Shown: positions 42,761-55,683, numbered from the stretch's first letter. The stretch is 64,000 nt of DNA from Hordeum vulgare subsp. vulgare (GCF_904849725.1 NC_058521.1:338008638-338072637), one strand, 5' to 3'. A program made the numbers and translations. Notes: generated by a model from the letters alone, not told the origin.

Positions 42761-43435
42761 ATGACTGGTAGGCGAGGGTGTCCTCCATCTTTGGTAGGGG
42801 TGGCGATAGCCTCCCATCGGGATCATGCAGACGCTTCAGTCATGGCAACGGAGGGCGGCGCCAGTGCTCGAGGCGGGGGCGCCGGAAGGTCCCGGGGTCG
42901 CCGTGTAGCCCGTGGTCGAAGGAAACGGAGTGTCGCTCCTGACCCTCCTCCGGTGACGTCGGCGCTGCCGTTACGGGGGCATACTGAAGGTACAACATTG
43001 GAGTTTGTCGTCAGGCTGCGCGGTCCGCCCCGTAGTTGTTTGCGCCTCCCTCTCCCTTTTGCCAGGGTGAGGGAGGTTGACAAATCACAGGGAATGTGGC
43101 TCCCCGCTCCTTCTTCTGGGTGATGGAAAAAATCATCGACAAGGTACCCGGTTGCCGGTGGGTGGATGCAACAATGATTCTCTGGGTATGGCGGTAGAGT
43201 CCCCGGCCCATGGCGCCATATTTAGCGCACATGGGTGGGAGGCTTTATCTAGCGTGTTCTTATCAAGGCCAACGGGAATTCTGCGCCCTTGGCCACTAGG
43301 GACGACCATGCTCTCTGTGAATGGTCCCGAAGAGCATGGTGTCTTTATTGGCCGTGCCGAGGAGCCCAACAATGCAGGAAGCACCCTTGCGAGCAATGGA
43401 GATGATGGAGGTTGTGATGGCGGCAACCTCTGATT
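42761..43435 (+). pseudogene. Antisense ORF of the Tat-like element, possible B3-like domain
   Basis: The ATG at 42761 opens a 120-codon frame to 43123. A basic, Gly/Arg-rich block (GGGAGRSRGRRVARGRRKRS) looks like a nuclear signal. A hydrophobic part with a B3-like look follows (TLEFVVRLRGPPRSCLRLPLPFA). A shift at about 43110-43120 continues the theme (HGAIFSAHGWEAL near 43205, TTMLSVNG near 43300, EEPNNAG near 43360) to 43433. It lies between the pol 3' end and the 3' LTR and runs against gag-pol from its own TATA box. Antisense ORFs here are known in Tat elements such as Grande. The B3 reading is tentative. Confidence 0.5.
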
Positions 43436-44532
43436 CCCTAGGGACGGGTGCGGTGACTCTCACACGTCGTGATTGCCGGTAGCACCATCATCAATAGCTG
43501 GCCTCAGTAGTGCCATCATCTGCACCTGCCTTCTGACCACTTCTTCCCTGCCGGCCTCGTCCGCCCCTCCTGGGTGCAGGGCCCGTCTTGTCCTCGCAGG
43601 GAGGCATCCTTTCGATCCTGGCGGGGAGGCGCCGAATCCCAACCAGGCACTCCTTTCACCCTCCTTCCCTCCTTCATCCAATCTCGAAAGAAAGAGGGAC
43701 AAGAAAGGCATTACGGGGCGCTTATCTTTTTATAAAGCAAAACATTATAGGCTCTTGCTAATTTTTTACTAGTGGAAATGTAATTTAGTTTAGCCATTTT
43801 GTACTCAAGAATGAATAAAATACGCGTCATCCATCTCTCTCTAGTATTGTCCTTCCGCCCTCGTATTTGCATTGCGTTGTATGTATGTTCTTGACATACA
43901 AGACTCCTCACTGGGTTGGTGCAGGACGCAAGTGTCAAAGGGGGAGCAAGCCCTCTCACAACGGATGAGCGTCGTCCCCTGGCAAGGCCCCTTGTCGGTA
44001 TCAGCGCAGTCCCTCCAATGCTAATAAGAGACAACAGATGAAGGATGGCTCGTCTCAACAAGGGTTCCTGTCGTGAAGAGAGTTCCATTGTACAAAATCT
44101 AAAAGGGTCGACAAGGATTTCATTAAGGAGAGGAATGGAATCGAGGTTAAGATAAGGTAGTTTAAACTTATCTCTTTAGGGCAGGTCCCCTTGAAGGTGC
44201 GATGGTTCGCCGTCCTTGCTTTTCTGCTATCTCCTTTTTACCTAGAGATCAAACACACAGAGAAAATAAAGGCTCCATCCTCTCAAGAGAGGGAAGACGC
44301 GATAACAATGATCATAAGTCCATCAAGCACTCTTAATAACTGGTAAACTAAGGCAGTAGTGTCATCATAACACAAGTAAATGCGTAATACACATGCAAAT
44401 GATGATATGATGCAATGCATAGGTTTATTTATGCATAGGGTCTACGTGTGGCCTGGTACGAAGGGTTACATGCAACTGCGACAAAGCTTGTAAAAAAGGT
44501 GGTTGCTGGGGACCGGGCCCGGCAACCGCTCC
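43436..44532. other. Spacer between antisense ORF and integrase end
   Basis: Non-coding or decayed DNA. Frames on both strands (for example 43473-43772) have no recognisable motif. It may hold the rest of the antisense transcription unit. Confidence 0.45.
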
Positions 44533-45560
44533 TCACATGTAGAACTTACGAAGATGCTCATTGTTCCATGAGTTAAGCACTTTGATGCCATCTTCGATAT
44601 CCAGATGGTCTGAGCCAGGTGTGGTGACTTGTACTACTCGGTAAGGGCCTTCCCACTTTGGCGTCAACTTGTTAGAACCTTCCGCAGACTGAACACACCT
44701 AAGGACAAGGTCGCATTCCTCAAAGCTCAGGGCATGATGGTAGTGTGCGACATGCACAGGGGATCGGAGACGATCTTCCTCGAGGAGCATGTCATCGTCA
44801 TGCCGCAGCTTCTGTTACCCCATTTCATCGTAGGCAAGAACTCGACATGACCCATATACGAGTTCCATGGGGATAACTGCCTCTAACCCATATACTAGGG
44901 AGAAAGGTGTCTGGCCGGTAGTTCGATTTAGTGTCATTCTGAGGGACCAAAGAACCATCGGCAACTCACCAATCCAGCGCTTGCCACATCTTCGCAGTCT
45001 ATCAAAATTTCTTGTTCTGAGTCCTTGCGATACTTCAACATTCATCCTCTCGACTTGCCCGTTGCTCCTTGGGTGTGCAACAGAGGCAAAAGAGACCTTG
45101 CTTCCAAGGTTTTGGATGTACTACATGAATATGCGGCTTGTGAACTGGGTGTCGTTATCAGTGATTACTTTGTTTGGTACTCCAAAGCAGCACGCCAGTC
45201 CTTTCATGAACTTGATAGCTGACTGCGCGGTCTCCTTTCTCACTAAATCCATCTCAGGCCATTTAATGAACTTGTCGATTTCTACATACAAGAACTTGAA
45301 ATCCCCGACAACGTGGGGAAAGGGGCTCAGGATATGGAGCCCTGGACCGAGAATGGCCAGGATAAAGGGATCTTCTAGAGGGCTTGCGCTGGTTGATGGA
45401 TATTCTTGGAATGCAAGTGGTAGGCCTCACACTTGGTGACTAGCTCTGTTGCATCTTGGAGGGGTGTGGGCTAATAGAAACCCTACCTGACAGCTTTTTC
45501 GGCAAGGGCCCTTGATCCTAAGTGTGACCCACATATGCCTCCGTGAATCTCTGCCTATAG
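44533..45560 (-). pseudogene. Integrase of the Tat-like element, broken
   Basis: On the minus strand, a decayed zinc-binding and core region (about 45560-45060, with several stops) is followed by a clear piece, WIGELPMVLWSLRMTLNRTTG and PFSLVYGLEAVIP, near 44965-44880. The C-terminal part ends KWEGPYRVVQV near 44650 and stops at 44533, the usual Gypsy integrase end. Frames change near 44815. Confidence 0.85.
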
Positions 45561-46149
45561 CTTTAGTCCTTCCTCCCGGAAGATGAACCTTAATTTCACA
45601 CCATTGGGTCTCCTTCTATAGAGAGTGTCATCAACAAACTGGTACATACTAGACCGACAGGCTACTTTTTTGGCCTATTCTTGCTGTTCGGGAAGTTCTC
45701 CTCTTTGAAGGAATCAGAAAATATTTTGTGCCCAAGCTGCCGACTGTGGGTCGACAACAAGGACTAAAGGCATCTCCTCTTTCATGGGAGCGCTTACCTC
45801 TATCACGAGAACCTGGGGTTCTGTGGAAGGGAGCGGCTCACGAGGAGAAACGGAACCGCCTCCGGCAACTTCTCTACCGGGGGCTTCAGGAAGCTCTCGC
45901 AGGAAATGTTTGTCGGAGTTCAACTTTATTCTTCTTTTGGTAATCATTGAAGGGGATACAGGCGGTTGAGTGATGTGAAGGACAAAAATTCCTGGTTCCA
46001 CAGGAAGTTTCTATGCGGCACACTTTGACAGGTGATCGGCAGCGCTGTTCTCTACACATGGCACATGTTGTGCGTGTAATCCATCAAAGCATTCCTCCAA
46101 CTTCCTCACTTCCTCTATGTAAGCCTCCATCAATGGACTCTGATAATAT

Positions 46150-47146
46150 TTGTTGATCTATTTCACAACAATCTAAGAGTCTCCTCTAATGATGAGCATC
46201 TTGATTCCCAACTCCACCGCGATTCTGAGTCCTGCAAGGAGTCCTTCATAATCAGCGGTGTTGTTGGTAGCTTCCTCCTAGGGAAAATGCATTTGGACCA
46301 TGTGTTGGAGGTGCTCTCCGATGGGGGTGATGAGGAGCACACCTGCCCCGACACCCTGGACTGGGAAGGCACTGTCAAAATACATGACCCATTCCTTAGG
46401 TGCTTCCCTGACGGGGATAATTGTTTCTTGGACTTCTTCGTCTGGTGTGGGCGTCCATTCGGCTATGAATTCTGCTAGCTCTTTGCTTTGAACGGTGGAA
46501 GTGCTTTCGTACTTCAATCCAAAACTTGACAACTCCAGCACCCACTCGACTATCCCGCGAGTGGCTTCGGGTTCCTCAGGATATGTTGTAATGGAAAATG
46601 GGTGACAACCGTGATCTCATGGGCTTGGAAGTAGTGGCACAGCTTCCTAGAGGCCATGATGAGGTGGAAAATTAGCTTTTGTACTCCAGAGTACCTTGAC
46701 CTAGCCCTGTGTAACAGGGAGCTGCCAAGGTACACTGGCTGTTGTACCACTTTCTTCTTCGCCATCTCTTTGGTATTTCCTCTACTAGCCTGTTGGGGTT
46801 CTTCTGAGTGTGTGTTGGGCGTTGCCACGGCTACCTTGACTACATCCCCGGTAGCATCTGCTGCAGTGGCTCCATCTTCATCCAATTCGCGCTACGCCAC
46901 TAGGGTTGCGCTAACCACTTCATTCGTTGCCGCCAAGTATAGAAACAACGACTCTCATGGCTTAGGAGCAACCAAGGTGGGAGTGGAAGAAATATATGTT
47001 TTCTGATCTTGCAGCACTGCGTCCGCTTCCGGGGTCCAATTCATCGGGCCAGCCTTCTTCAGTATTTTGAAGAACGACAAGGCGCGCTCAGCGGATATGG
47101 AAATGAATCTGCTCAATGCGGCAAAACATCCGGTCACGCTTCTCAC
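46150..47146 (-). pseudogene. Two RNase H domains of the Tat-like element, broken
   Basis: The first, Gypsy-type RNase H is decayed (QKLIFHLIMASRKLCHYFQA near 46680). The second, archaeal-type domain follows near 46420: WVMYFDSAF, GAGVLLITPIGEHL, then across a frameshift NTADYEGLLAGLRIAVELG and IRGDS near 46190. Two RNase H domains in tandem mark the Tat lineage. Positions normally occupied by Gly and Glu near the active site are changed (FDSA, ADYE). Confidence 0.75.
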
Positions 47147-47218
47147 TTCCTTGACTATCTTGGGTGCTTGTATGTGCTCGATAGCTTTGATCTTGTCGGG
47201 ATTGGCTTCTGTACCTTG

Positions 47219-47779
47219 CTAAGACACAAAGAACATAAGTAGCTTGCCAGACGGAACACCAAACACACATTTATCATGGTTGAGCTTTAGCTTGATCTTG
47301 CGCAGGTTCGCAAAGGTCTCTTCCAGGTCTTGTACAAGGGTAGCTTCGTCTCTGGTTTTGACCACTATGTCATCCATATAAGCTTCCAGATTTCTATGTA
47401 ACTGGGGTCCAAATCCAATCTGCACGGTCCTGTCGAAGGTAGAACCAGCTATCTTTAACCCGAAGGGCATACATACAAAGTAGTACATGTTGCATGGAGT
47501 TATGAACGCGGTCTTTTCCTCATCTTCTTTGGCCATGAATATTTGATGGTATCTGGAATATGCATCCATGAAGGAAAGCTGATTGCATTCGGAAGTGGCA
47601 TCAACTATTTGATCAATGCGCAGCAAGGGAAATGGATCCTTTGGGCATGCCTTGTTTAAATCAGTGAAATCAATGCAAAGCCACCATTTCCCATTTGCCT
47701 TGTGCACTACTATCGATTTAGCTAACCACGTTGGATGCAGTACCCCTCGGACCAAACCAGCTGCTTCTAGCTTCTTCAT
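47219..47779 (-). pseudogene. Reverse transcriptase of the Tat-like element
   Basis: An open 186-codon frame covers the RT core: DLNKACPKDPFPL near 47660, SRYHQIFM near 47545, MPFGLKIAGSTF near 47460 and the active-site string YMDDIVVK near 47380. Upstream and downstream parts are in other frames or contain stops. This is the best-preserved part of pol. Confidence 0.9.
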
Positions 47780-47962
47780 CTCTTCGGCAATGAACTATTG
47801 TCTCTCCAAGGCCTGTTTCTTAATGTTCTGCTTCACATGTGTGGCGTGAGGGCAAACAACAATGCGGTGCTCAATTACCTCTATGGGAACACCGGGGATG
47901 TCAGAAGGTTGCCAGGCAAACACATCGACATTCGCCCGCAGAAAGGCAACAAGCGCACCTTC

Positions 47963-48600
47963 CTATTTGTCACTAATCATGGCACTCATGGTAAACATAC
48001 CGTCAGAGACATCCTCCCTTGCCAGGACTGTCCTTGTCGCAGGGTAGGAGACCTTGGATTTCCAGCTAGTGGAACTCTCCGGAAGGTCATCGACAGGTGC
48101 AGTGCACTCCGCAGAGGTGCGCTTCCTAGCGTCTTTGCAGGTGTTCCTGCTAGACTTATTTCCCTTCTTTTGGCTTCTCGCAGGAGCAGGTCCTTCTGCG
48201 GCTTCAGCTGCGACTGCATCTTGATACATCTGCTCTATGCAAATGACTGCATTTTTCTTGTGAGACGGGATGGAGATTACTCCAATGGGACATGTCATAT
48301 TCAAAACATTGTAAGCATAGTGGGATGCTGCCATGAATTTTGCAAAGGCTAGGCGACCAAGAATTCCATCGTACGGTAGGGAGAGTTCGACCACGTCAAA
48401 TGCGACCTTCACGGTCTAGTAGTTGAACTCTCTACCAAACGTAACAGGCAAAGTTATATTTCCCCTGGGCTGGCCTCTGCCGCGGTTAATTCCTTGGAAT
48501 GAACCCATAGGTTTGAGCGTCGTCGGGGATTTGCAGCCTCTTAACAACCTCGAGGGACATCATGTTCAACCCTGCCCCACCTTCAACTACATCTTACTTA
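47963..48600 (-). pseudogene. Protease region of the Tat-like element
   Basis: Near 48575 the minus strand encodes VVEGGAGLNMMS, where the aspartic protease motif normally reads VDGGAG or similar; the catalytic Asp is Glu here. It continues with KVAFDVVELSLPYDGILGR near 48405 and AASHYAYN near 48325. A TAG separates the two frames at about 48419. Confidence 0.75.
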
Positions 48601-48879
48601 CTTTGAGGTTGCGGACTATCACAGAAACCAACAACGGCAGACACCCGTCCATAGTAGTGCGATCAGGGTGATCCTGTTTGTCAAAGATGATAGGTGTGCG
48701 GGTCCCTTCGAGCGGCCTTAGAGAATCCATCGTTGGCTCCGTGGCGTTAACTTCACGCGCACATTGTTTGAGTTGGCTGAGAGAGGAGTCCAAGGGTGCA
48801 CCCCCCATTAGCACACATGGCATCGGTTGCCTCTTGAATTCTTTATCACTGGAATCCTCTCAATACTCTTCGTCATCAC

Positions 48880-50739
48880 TCGGGTCATCTTGTTCTTTCT
48901 TCTCACAGCCTTTGGCAGCCTTTTCCTTTTGCTACGGGGCCTTGCCGCGATGGCCCGCTCTACTACCACGACCCTTCCCGAAAACACCATCTTGTCCCTT
49001 CTCCTTGTCGCGGTTCTCGTACTCTGTTTTTTTTCTTTTCAGCAAACTGCTCAACTTGGAGGCATTATTGGAGATCACGTCCCTTGGTGTGATGGATCTT
49101 GCAATATGGCCCATCAGACTTTCTAGTTTTCTCTGCTCCTATGGCCTCCCGGCCATCAGCGCACGAGGAATCTCCCTTCGTGGGTGTCTTGGCTTTCGAC
49201 TTCTTGTCTGCGCAAAGTTCACGAGAACTTTTGACGGGCAATACTGCCTTTCCCTTGTGCTTCTTGTTGCGCTTTCGGTTCCTCCCCTTTGATCCATGGG
49301 TATTGTTAGAGTCATCAGTGTCGACTTCGACACCTGCCTCCCCTCCGGGGAGTTGCCTTCCTTATTCATCCCCAGCACTCGTGTCCGCCAACGTGTATAG
49401 CTCGTTGACGGTCTTGGGAGTATGACATTCATCTTGGCCCGCATCCTCCTGTTGTGCACGTTCGAATGAAACGCGCCAATCACGGCTGCGGGGTGTATCT
49501 CGGGAATGTTGCGGTGCACTCTACTGTACCTCTGGGTGTTCTTCCACACGATTTCCCCCTCCTTCTGTGGGAGGACCTGCAAGTCACTGGGCTACCCTGG
49601 CTCCCGGTTGCCACCCGTGAACGTGCCAACAAACTCGTTGCAGAAATCAGCCCATGACAAAATAGAAGTCTCCGGCAGGTGCACCAGCCACGACCTCACA
49701 TTCGGCTTGAGTGCCAAAGGGAAATAGTTGGCAAGCACCTTCTCATCTCTTCCTCCGACAGCTTGGACGACTATCGTGTAGATGCCCATGAACTCTGTCA
49801 GGTTGAGCTTTTTGTCATACTTCTCCGTTAATTCAGTCTTGAAAGCTCGAATCGACGACCAGTGGAACTGTCGCAGCTTGCGAGTGAAGGCGAGACACAC
49901 GACCTCGCAAGGCATGTATTCAGCAGCACTGGCGTGGGGTCGCCAGCATCTATGTTGTTGCTCCTGTCAAATTGACGGTGTGCTTCCCGACGTCGTTCAA
50001 TGGTGATACACGCATCCTCCTTTCGCCTGTCATCCAGGACATACCACTGGTCCCGCTGGTCGCGCGGGCTGGACGAGGCCATGGATGCCTTGTCTGGCCC
50101 GTCAGTGCATGGAGCTTGTTGCGGCTGCCCTTGGGATTGTTGTCGAGGAGAGGACTGCACCGTTGGCGTGGCCCCCTCAACACGACCATCTGTCTGGGCC
50201 ACCGTTGTCGTCCGTGGACGCGAAGATGGTCCTGCATGTTGCGGTTTGCTGGATTCAGCGACGCCAATCAAACTCTCGATGGTGGCCCTCCACTCGTCCA
50301 TCTTGACAGCCGCTGGTGGAAAATTCAATATCAGCTGAGACCGTGCCATTGCCTCCAAGTCCTTGTCCAATATGGGCAGAGAGGTGGACCGCGACATTGC
50401 TCGACTCGTAGTGGAACCAAGAGGAGCGTCATCACACACTTGTCGTCGTGGCAGTCTGACACGGGGGCGGCTGAGCTCGTGGATCCGTGGCTCCACTCAG
50501 CACTCTGTCTTGCTCTGGGCGAGGCACATGCCCAGCAGCCGCACCCGCGATAGGCGAATTGATCGTGGCTTGCTTCAAATTGGGCGCAGCTGTTGTTGTT
50601 GTGGCCATTGATGCGGCAGAAGTGTGGAGCCTAGCTGTGCATTTCGCCCACAGCACCAGGTCCCAGCTCACCAGGACGTCTCTGCTGCTTGCCTCCGGCG
50701 TTTTTTGTTCCGTCTTCGGCCACGGGGGACATGACTGTG
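48880..50739 (-). pseudogene. gag of the Tat-like element, broken
   Basis: From 50671 downward: a low-complexity N-terminal region rich in Ser, Pro and Gln (to about 49990); then the Retrotrans_gag core (FHWSSIRAFKTELTEKY and YFPLALKPNVRSWLVHLPET near 49715, ADFCNEFVGTFTGG near 49640); then across a frameshift RYSRVHRNIPEIHPAAVIGAF near 49520. A decayed knuckle-like part lies near 49110. CACTA-3 is inserted at 50740, so the gag start or leader continues at 61334. Confidence 0.8.
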
Positions 50740-50950
50740 CACTACTAGGAGAAAGCCTACCAGTAGCGCTTGTTTTTCCCTACCAATAGTGCTGAGGGCA
50801 GCGCTACTACTAACTCGCTACAGCTTACCTGTTAGCAGTAGCGCTGGATTTAAAGCGCTACTCGTATCTACGTTAGGAGTAGCGCTAGAATATATAAAGC
50901 GCTACTGCTAAGCCAATGCTACTGCTAATATTCTAGCGCTACTTCTAATA
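50740..50950. repeat. Left subterminal repeats of CACTA-3
   Basis: Many copies of 'agtagcgct' and its inverse 'agcgctact', several in hairpins (for example 50838-50885 and 50880-50920). Confidence 0.9.
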
Positions 50951-51677
50951 TTCATGCTTTCAATATTTTATTCCTGTCGTATTTATTCCCCCTCTACGTA
51001 TTTTTGCATGCTCTAAACTATAGTTTCATCGTATCATAATAAACATTCATTATTCTCATCATATCATACACATAAGGTAGTCTCGTCATTTATACCATCA
51101 TCATCATTATCCAACGCATATATCATTATCCAACACAAATATCATCAAATCTCGAAACTAGTGATACACACAAGTCATGGCACACCCACAAGTTTCATCA
51201 TCCCTATCTTATCAACCATGTAGAAGAGAAGAGTTATCAGCATGAGCAAGAGCGCGACTATGCAATACTTCTTGAGGCACCGGTTTCGCTCTGTCTCTTG
51301 CCGTAGCTTCTACCTCAAGTAACTCATTTCTGTTTTGGCTTTCTGTCGAACCCTCTGTGGCTAGCGCTAGGGTACATGTCCACCTGGGCCTGAGCGTCTG
51401 GCTAGTGGTCGTACTCGTGGAACCCTCGCAATAAATATGGGGTAGCAGTCCTTCGCCATCTCCGATCTATGTACCCGCATCGTAAGTTGATTAACAATGA
51501 TATATAATATGCAACATAATGTACTTGAGACACACAAAGAGACGTAGTTAGCAGAATACAAGCAGTAAACATAAATAACGATGTTCCTCATACACAAACT
51601 AATTAACTAGAGTGATGTATACGCTAGTTCATAGAAAGCTGGTAATACTGATTATAAACACACATTGTCATCGTCAA
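50951..51677. other. 3' flank of the second CACTA-3 gene
   Basis: AT-rich DNA with 'atcatcattatccaac(g/a)ca' repeated at about 51105 and 51125. No coding domain is recognised; it is probably the 3' untranslated region and spacer. Confidence 0.4.
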
Positions 51678-54600
51678 TCACTCCTCCATGTCGGCGCCCC
51701 AATCTTCATAGTCAGGGACGAATGACTCGAGCTGGTTGAAAGGCTTTAGGTCCATACACTGAGCGCATAACAGTTCTCGGACATTCCCCCTCCTCATTGG
51801 CCCATGGAAGAACATCCCTCCTTGTTCGACAACCTACTTCATGATCACTTGGGCAAGTTCACACTGTATGTGATAAAACTCAGCTCGGATTCGATGATCT
51901 AGTGTCGTTCCTATGCTTGTGGCCCAGTTGACAATCTCGGAATTAGCTGACATGCGAAGGCGTTGGTTATCTCTTATGTACTTCATCATGTGATGCATGA
52001 GGTAGAATCCATCAGCCTTACTAGTGTTCGGTTCCTGGATGCACTAGAAGTCGGTCTTATTTCCAAAAGCCGATGCTTGATTCCTGTACTTTTTCACGTT
52101 GATATATCCACCAGTAAGGTTGAATATTATCAAGATCACTCTTTATGTGCGTGTAATACTTTTTCTCGATGTTCTTCGACGACTCCAAGTATAGAGCATG
52201 GGAGTATTGTGGGTACAGACAGATGAGGACAGAGCCCCCCCCCCCTCACTGTGCAACATAGGTACACCTCAAATTAGCCTCAATGCTTGCAAAGGAATGA
52301 TCAGAACTTATGAAAGGATATCCGTGGATGACCTACGTGGGATGATAAGGAGGGAGAATCGTTTCCTTGTCCTTATTAGCGATCATGAAATCACTGATGT
52401 ACTTGCTCGCATAGTCGGTGCTCTTTGCAGTCCACCAAGAATCTCTCGTTCATATAGTACAGGTCCGCGACACAGATATATTCTATGTTCTTGCGCCTGA
52501 TGATGTAGTTGAGATACAACACATACAAGTGGAACATGTCATAGATGTAGTCAAACCGCATGATGAACTTATCCGCGGGCCATCTGTCATCGTATGACAT
52601 CGCACCTAGAACCTTAGCTGGGTAAAGCGGGTATCCTGATTTTTCCGTGCTGAGAAGTCTTCTCTCTATGGCCAGCACATCATCATGAAGTACCTTTAGA
52701 TAATTGTTCTGTATGTTCTCTAGAGCTTTCTGAGGTAGGATCAGGTTGCCGGTGAAATGGAAACGATCCACACCTACGACATGTATTCTGTTTACCTCCT
52801 GGGCTTTAGAGGCGATTTGCTGCTTGAAGCAGCTTTGGTGCCTTTAGATCCTTTCTTCTTTGGTCTCCTCCTTCGCTTCTTGGCGAGTGGCGGTAGTGAG
52901 CCCGCCATACCTTCCCTAACCACCACTCCCAGCGTCGTCGGGCTAATTATTAGCGGACAACCCTCGTGTCGTTCTTGCTGGGTAGAAGTGGCATCTGGAG
53001 GCGTCTCCTGTGAGGATCACATGAAGAGAGACTTTTTGCAATCACCCGTAGGCTGTTGCGGCTCCGGCAATTCAGGCATCATCAAGTCATCTCCATGCTC
53101 ATAGCCTGAGTCATACTCCCGAGCATCGTCATAGCCGATATTGATATACTGGTTAGGGTAATTAGCATCCTCCTCCATGACATTATCATCATTTGCTTGT
53201 TAGACGGGGTGACGTCAGCTGGCACTAATGGAGGCCCTCCCTCGCCGCATCGACTGCTATCACCCGCCACGACAGGTTGCAGGTAATTGTCTAGGTAGGG
53301 TGGTGTTCATACCTTGTTGAGGAGTTGTCGTTGGTCTGCTACCAGGCGCCTCGACACGAAGGTGAGTCTTCAGCCAAGGCAAGATCCAGCTCTTGCATGC
53401 GCCAATCTGCTTAGAGGTCTCGTCGTCATCGACTGGTGTCGAAAGAGGCAAATCCTCAAAGCCCACTTTCACACCAGCCACGCAAACTTTGAAGACGCCA
53501 TGGTGCATCTGTCGGTTGTGGAGAATGCGGTCCTTCGGCTTCATGATCATTGCCTTTCCCACATCCACCTTCTGGCCATTGACATCGTATAGTAGGGTGC
53601 ACGGGGTTTCAACGGTCTACGAAGACATGACTACGACGTCATCCGAAAGGCAACTGAAATGGAAGACTATATAGATATGCTGGTGAAAAGTGTATGACAC
53701 GTAATTACCGTGATAGCGTCGAGCTCAGCCAAAGACGAAGCCCTGCCGAGCACGCCAGAGATGGAGGACAGGCTGCTATGAACCGCAGTGAGACCAGGTA
53801 CATGAGCATTTGCAATTGTGTGAGTAGGTGCTGGTGGTGCGATGTTCGCCGAATTTCTCCCGACAAAATTAAGAAGGGGAAAGTCTTCTGGCCCTTTTTA
53901 TGGATTGCTCCTCACAAACTCAAAAACTGCCGGAATCAACTGCATTGACCTTATCGTCGATTACCTTGGCTAGCTCTTCTTTGGCCTCAACTTTGCTCTT
54001 ATCGACCGCTTGTGCGACCTTCTCGTTGATGGTCCGTTGAGAAATCTGTTGTCTCTGCTTTTTTCCCTCGGGCTTCTCGTCGCAGCACTTCATCCACGAG
54101 GCGCCATCTCTGACGCCGTGCACGGGTCCATAAGATGGAGGTTTGTCCAGTGAGACATTTTTAAGTATGTTCAGATCCCAGTTGAACGAGTTGTCCCACT
54201 TGGGCCTCGCCGTCGACTGAGATGACTCGTCGCTTTCGGCTGCCTTTTGGTGCTGAAGTTTCTGCAAAAGTAACGTGGATAGTTTATAAATGTGACAAAA
54301 CTTGTTGTCGAATTCATTGCAAGCTAATTAATATAAGGTGGTAACAGAATAATAACCAGTAGTCTCATGAACTTCCTCATGTTCGACTCCGTGTAGAAGA
54401 CCTTTTGACGGGGTCCCACTGGTGCCGGGCCCTGACCTAGTCAGGCTCCCGCGGGTCGGTGAACTCCGCCAAGGGGTCTGGGATTCCATGACTTTCAAGT
54501 TTAGCGTCCTCCTTGGCCCATACATGCATCTTCCCCTCATAACCACGACTTCCGAGGCGGTGGGCAGGCGTGTTCCTTGCCTGTAGCTCCTTCATTTTCT

Positions 54601-55156
54601 CCAACTTTTTTTGCGCTTCTTCTGTAGCACAAGTCTCCTTGATTTTTCTGAAATCCTCTTCCACTAGTTGTGGTCTGTCATCACGAATCTGGGACCACGG
54701 TTTATTCTTCAGAATCAATTTTTTCACCCTTACTTTCCAAGCGGACAAGGCGTTCGCGAATGTCACGATTGCCTTGTTGTTTATCTTTGTCATGGGTTCG
54801 TCATCCCACGGAAGTTCACTTGCAGTCCGCCCGGGGAAGAATAACCTGTGCTCCATATGTGGTATCTTCTTTAACTTTTCGTCGTTGATGTTGGCGGTTT
54901 CCCTGAGGATGCAGCCTAGATGATTGCCATAGCACTTACATGCTAACTTCGGCGCCGTTGGCTCTAATTTCGTGCGGTGCATCGCCGTGGCCACAATTTG
55001 TCCGGTGCCGAGCATGTTTGGTTTTCTTGCCCTCTTCGGCTTTGGCCCTTCACTGGGTACGTCAACATCATCACCGGTCTTGGTGCCGGTACCACTATCG
55101 CTACCGGTGGCATTGTCGGTGTCGGGGTTGGTCTCATTGCCACCCTGTATCCGCAT
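51678..55156 (-). pseudogene. CACTA-3 second gene: En/Spm-type protein with Ulp1-like C-terminus lacking the catalytic Cys, decayed
   Basis: The first ORF starts at 55156 (MRIQGGNETN) and encodes a basic linker (PKPKRARKPN), the En/Spm-type core (CYGNHLGCILRETANINDEKL near 54930; EGKMHVWAKEDAKLESHGIP near 54510) and a coiled tail at 54267-53920. After further exons (53568-53260), the C-terminal part shows YLDSSKNIEKKYY-like text near 52180, then CIQEPNTSKADGFYLMHHM near 52035-51985, then LRMSAN. This is a Ulp1-like end in which the position of the catalytic Cys (normally CG[FY]Y) is Asp (DGFY). The stop is at 51678-51680. Frameshifts and stops occur at several places, and exon borders are uncertain. 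Confidence 0.6.
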
Positions 55157-55429
55157 CTCCCGTTGGTCTAGGTAATAGAAAAAATGTTTTGCTTCCTCAA
55201 AATGGTCTTCTTCATGGTGACCAGAACCCCTAGCTTCGTCGTGGCTAGACCTATTAATTTCCTACGAGTATTTAAGTATAATCGTTTAATTCTAGGCCGA
55301 ATAACATGAATAATAAAAGGGGGACTACATTGGTCAGAATGTTGATTCATTCCCCTTTCCGCCAATTCCAAGGCACTCGATATGTCCTAGTTTCTAGTAG
55401 AAGTCATGCCGAAATTCAGGAAATTTTCG

Positions 55430-55520
55430 GCATGACCTTTGCTAAAAAGTGGACATATGGAGCGCCTGAATTTGCTGGAACAAAAATGAATCAACATTCT
55501 GGCAAAACATAGGCCACTCG
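55430..55520 (-). repeat. Leader repeat, copy upstream of the second CACTA-3 gene
   Basis: Text around 'ggcatgacctttgctaaaaa' through 'ggacatatgg' to 'ggcaaaacata' matches 60465-60575 in order and orientation, with many substitutions. It lies about 275 bases upstream of the second gene start. Confidence 0.75.
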
Positions 55521-55683
55521 GATATTCCGGCAAAAACGACGAACATTACTGAACGGAGTACTTAATTAACACAAAACAATATGTGATGAACTACCACAAA
55601 CTTATCAAGCAGGATTAATACCAATAGCAATTAAACGGCAAAAAATAAAAATAAAAACAGATTTAGCCTAGCACACTATCTAA

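Noticed and set aside
48678..49292. 204-residue plus-strand frame in the Gypsy gag/pol region
   Set aside because: Antisense to gag and protease with no motif of its own.
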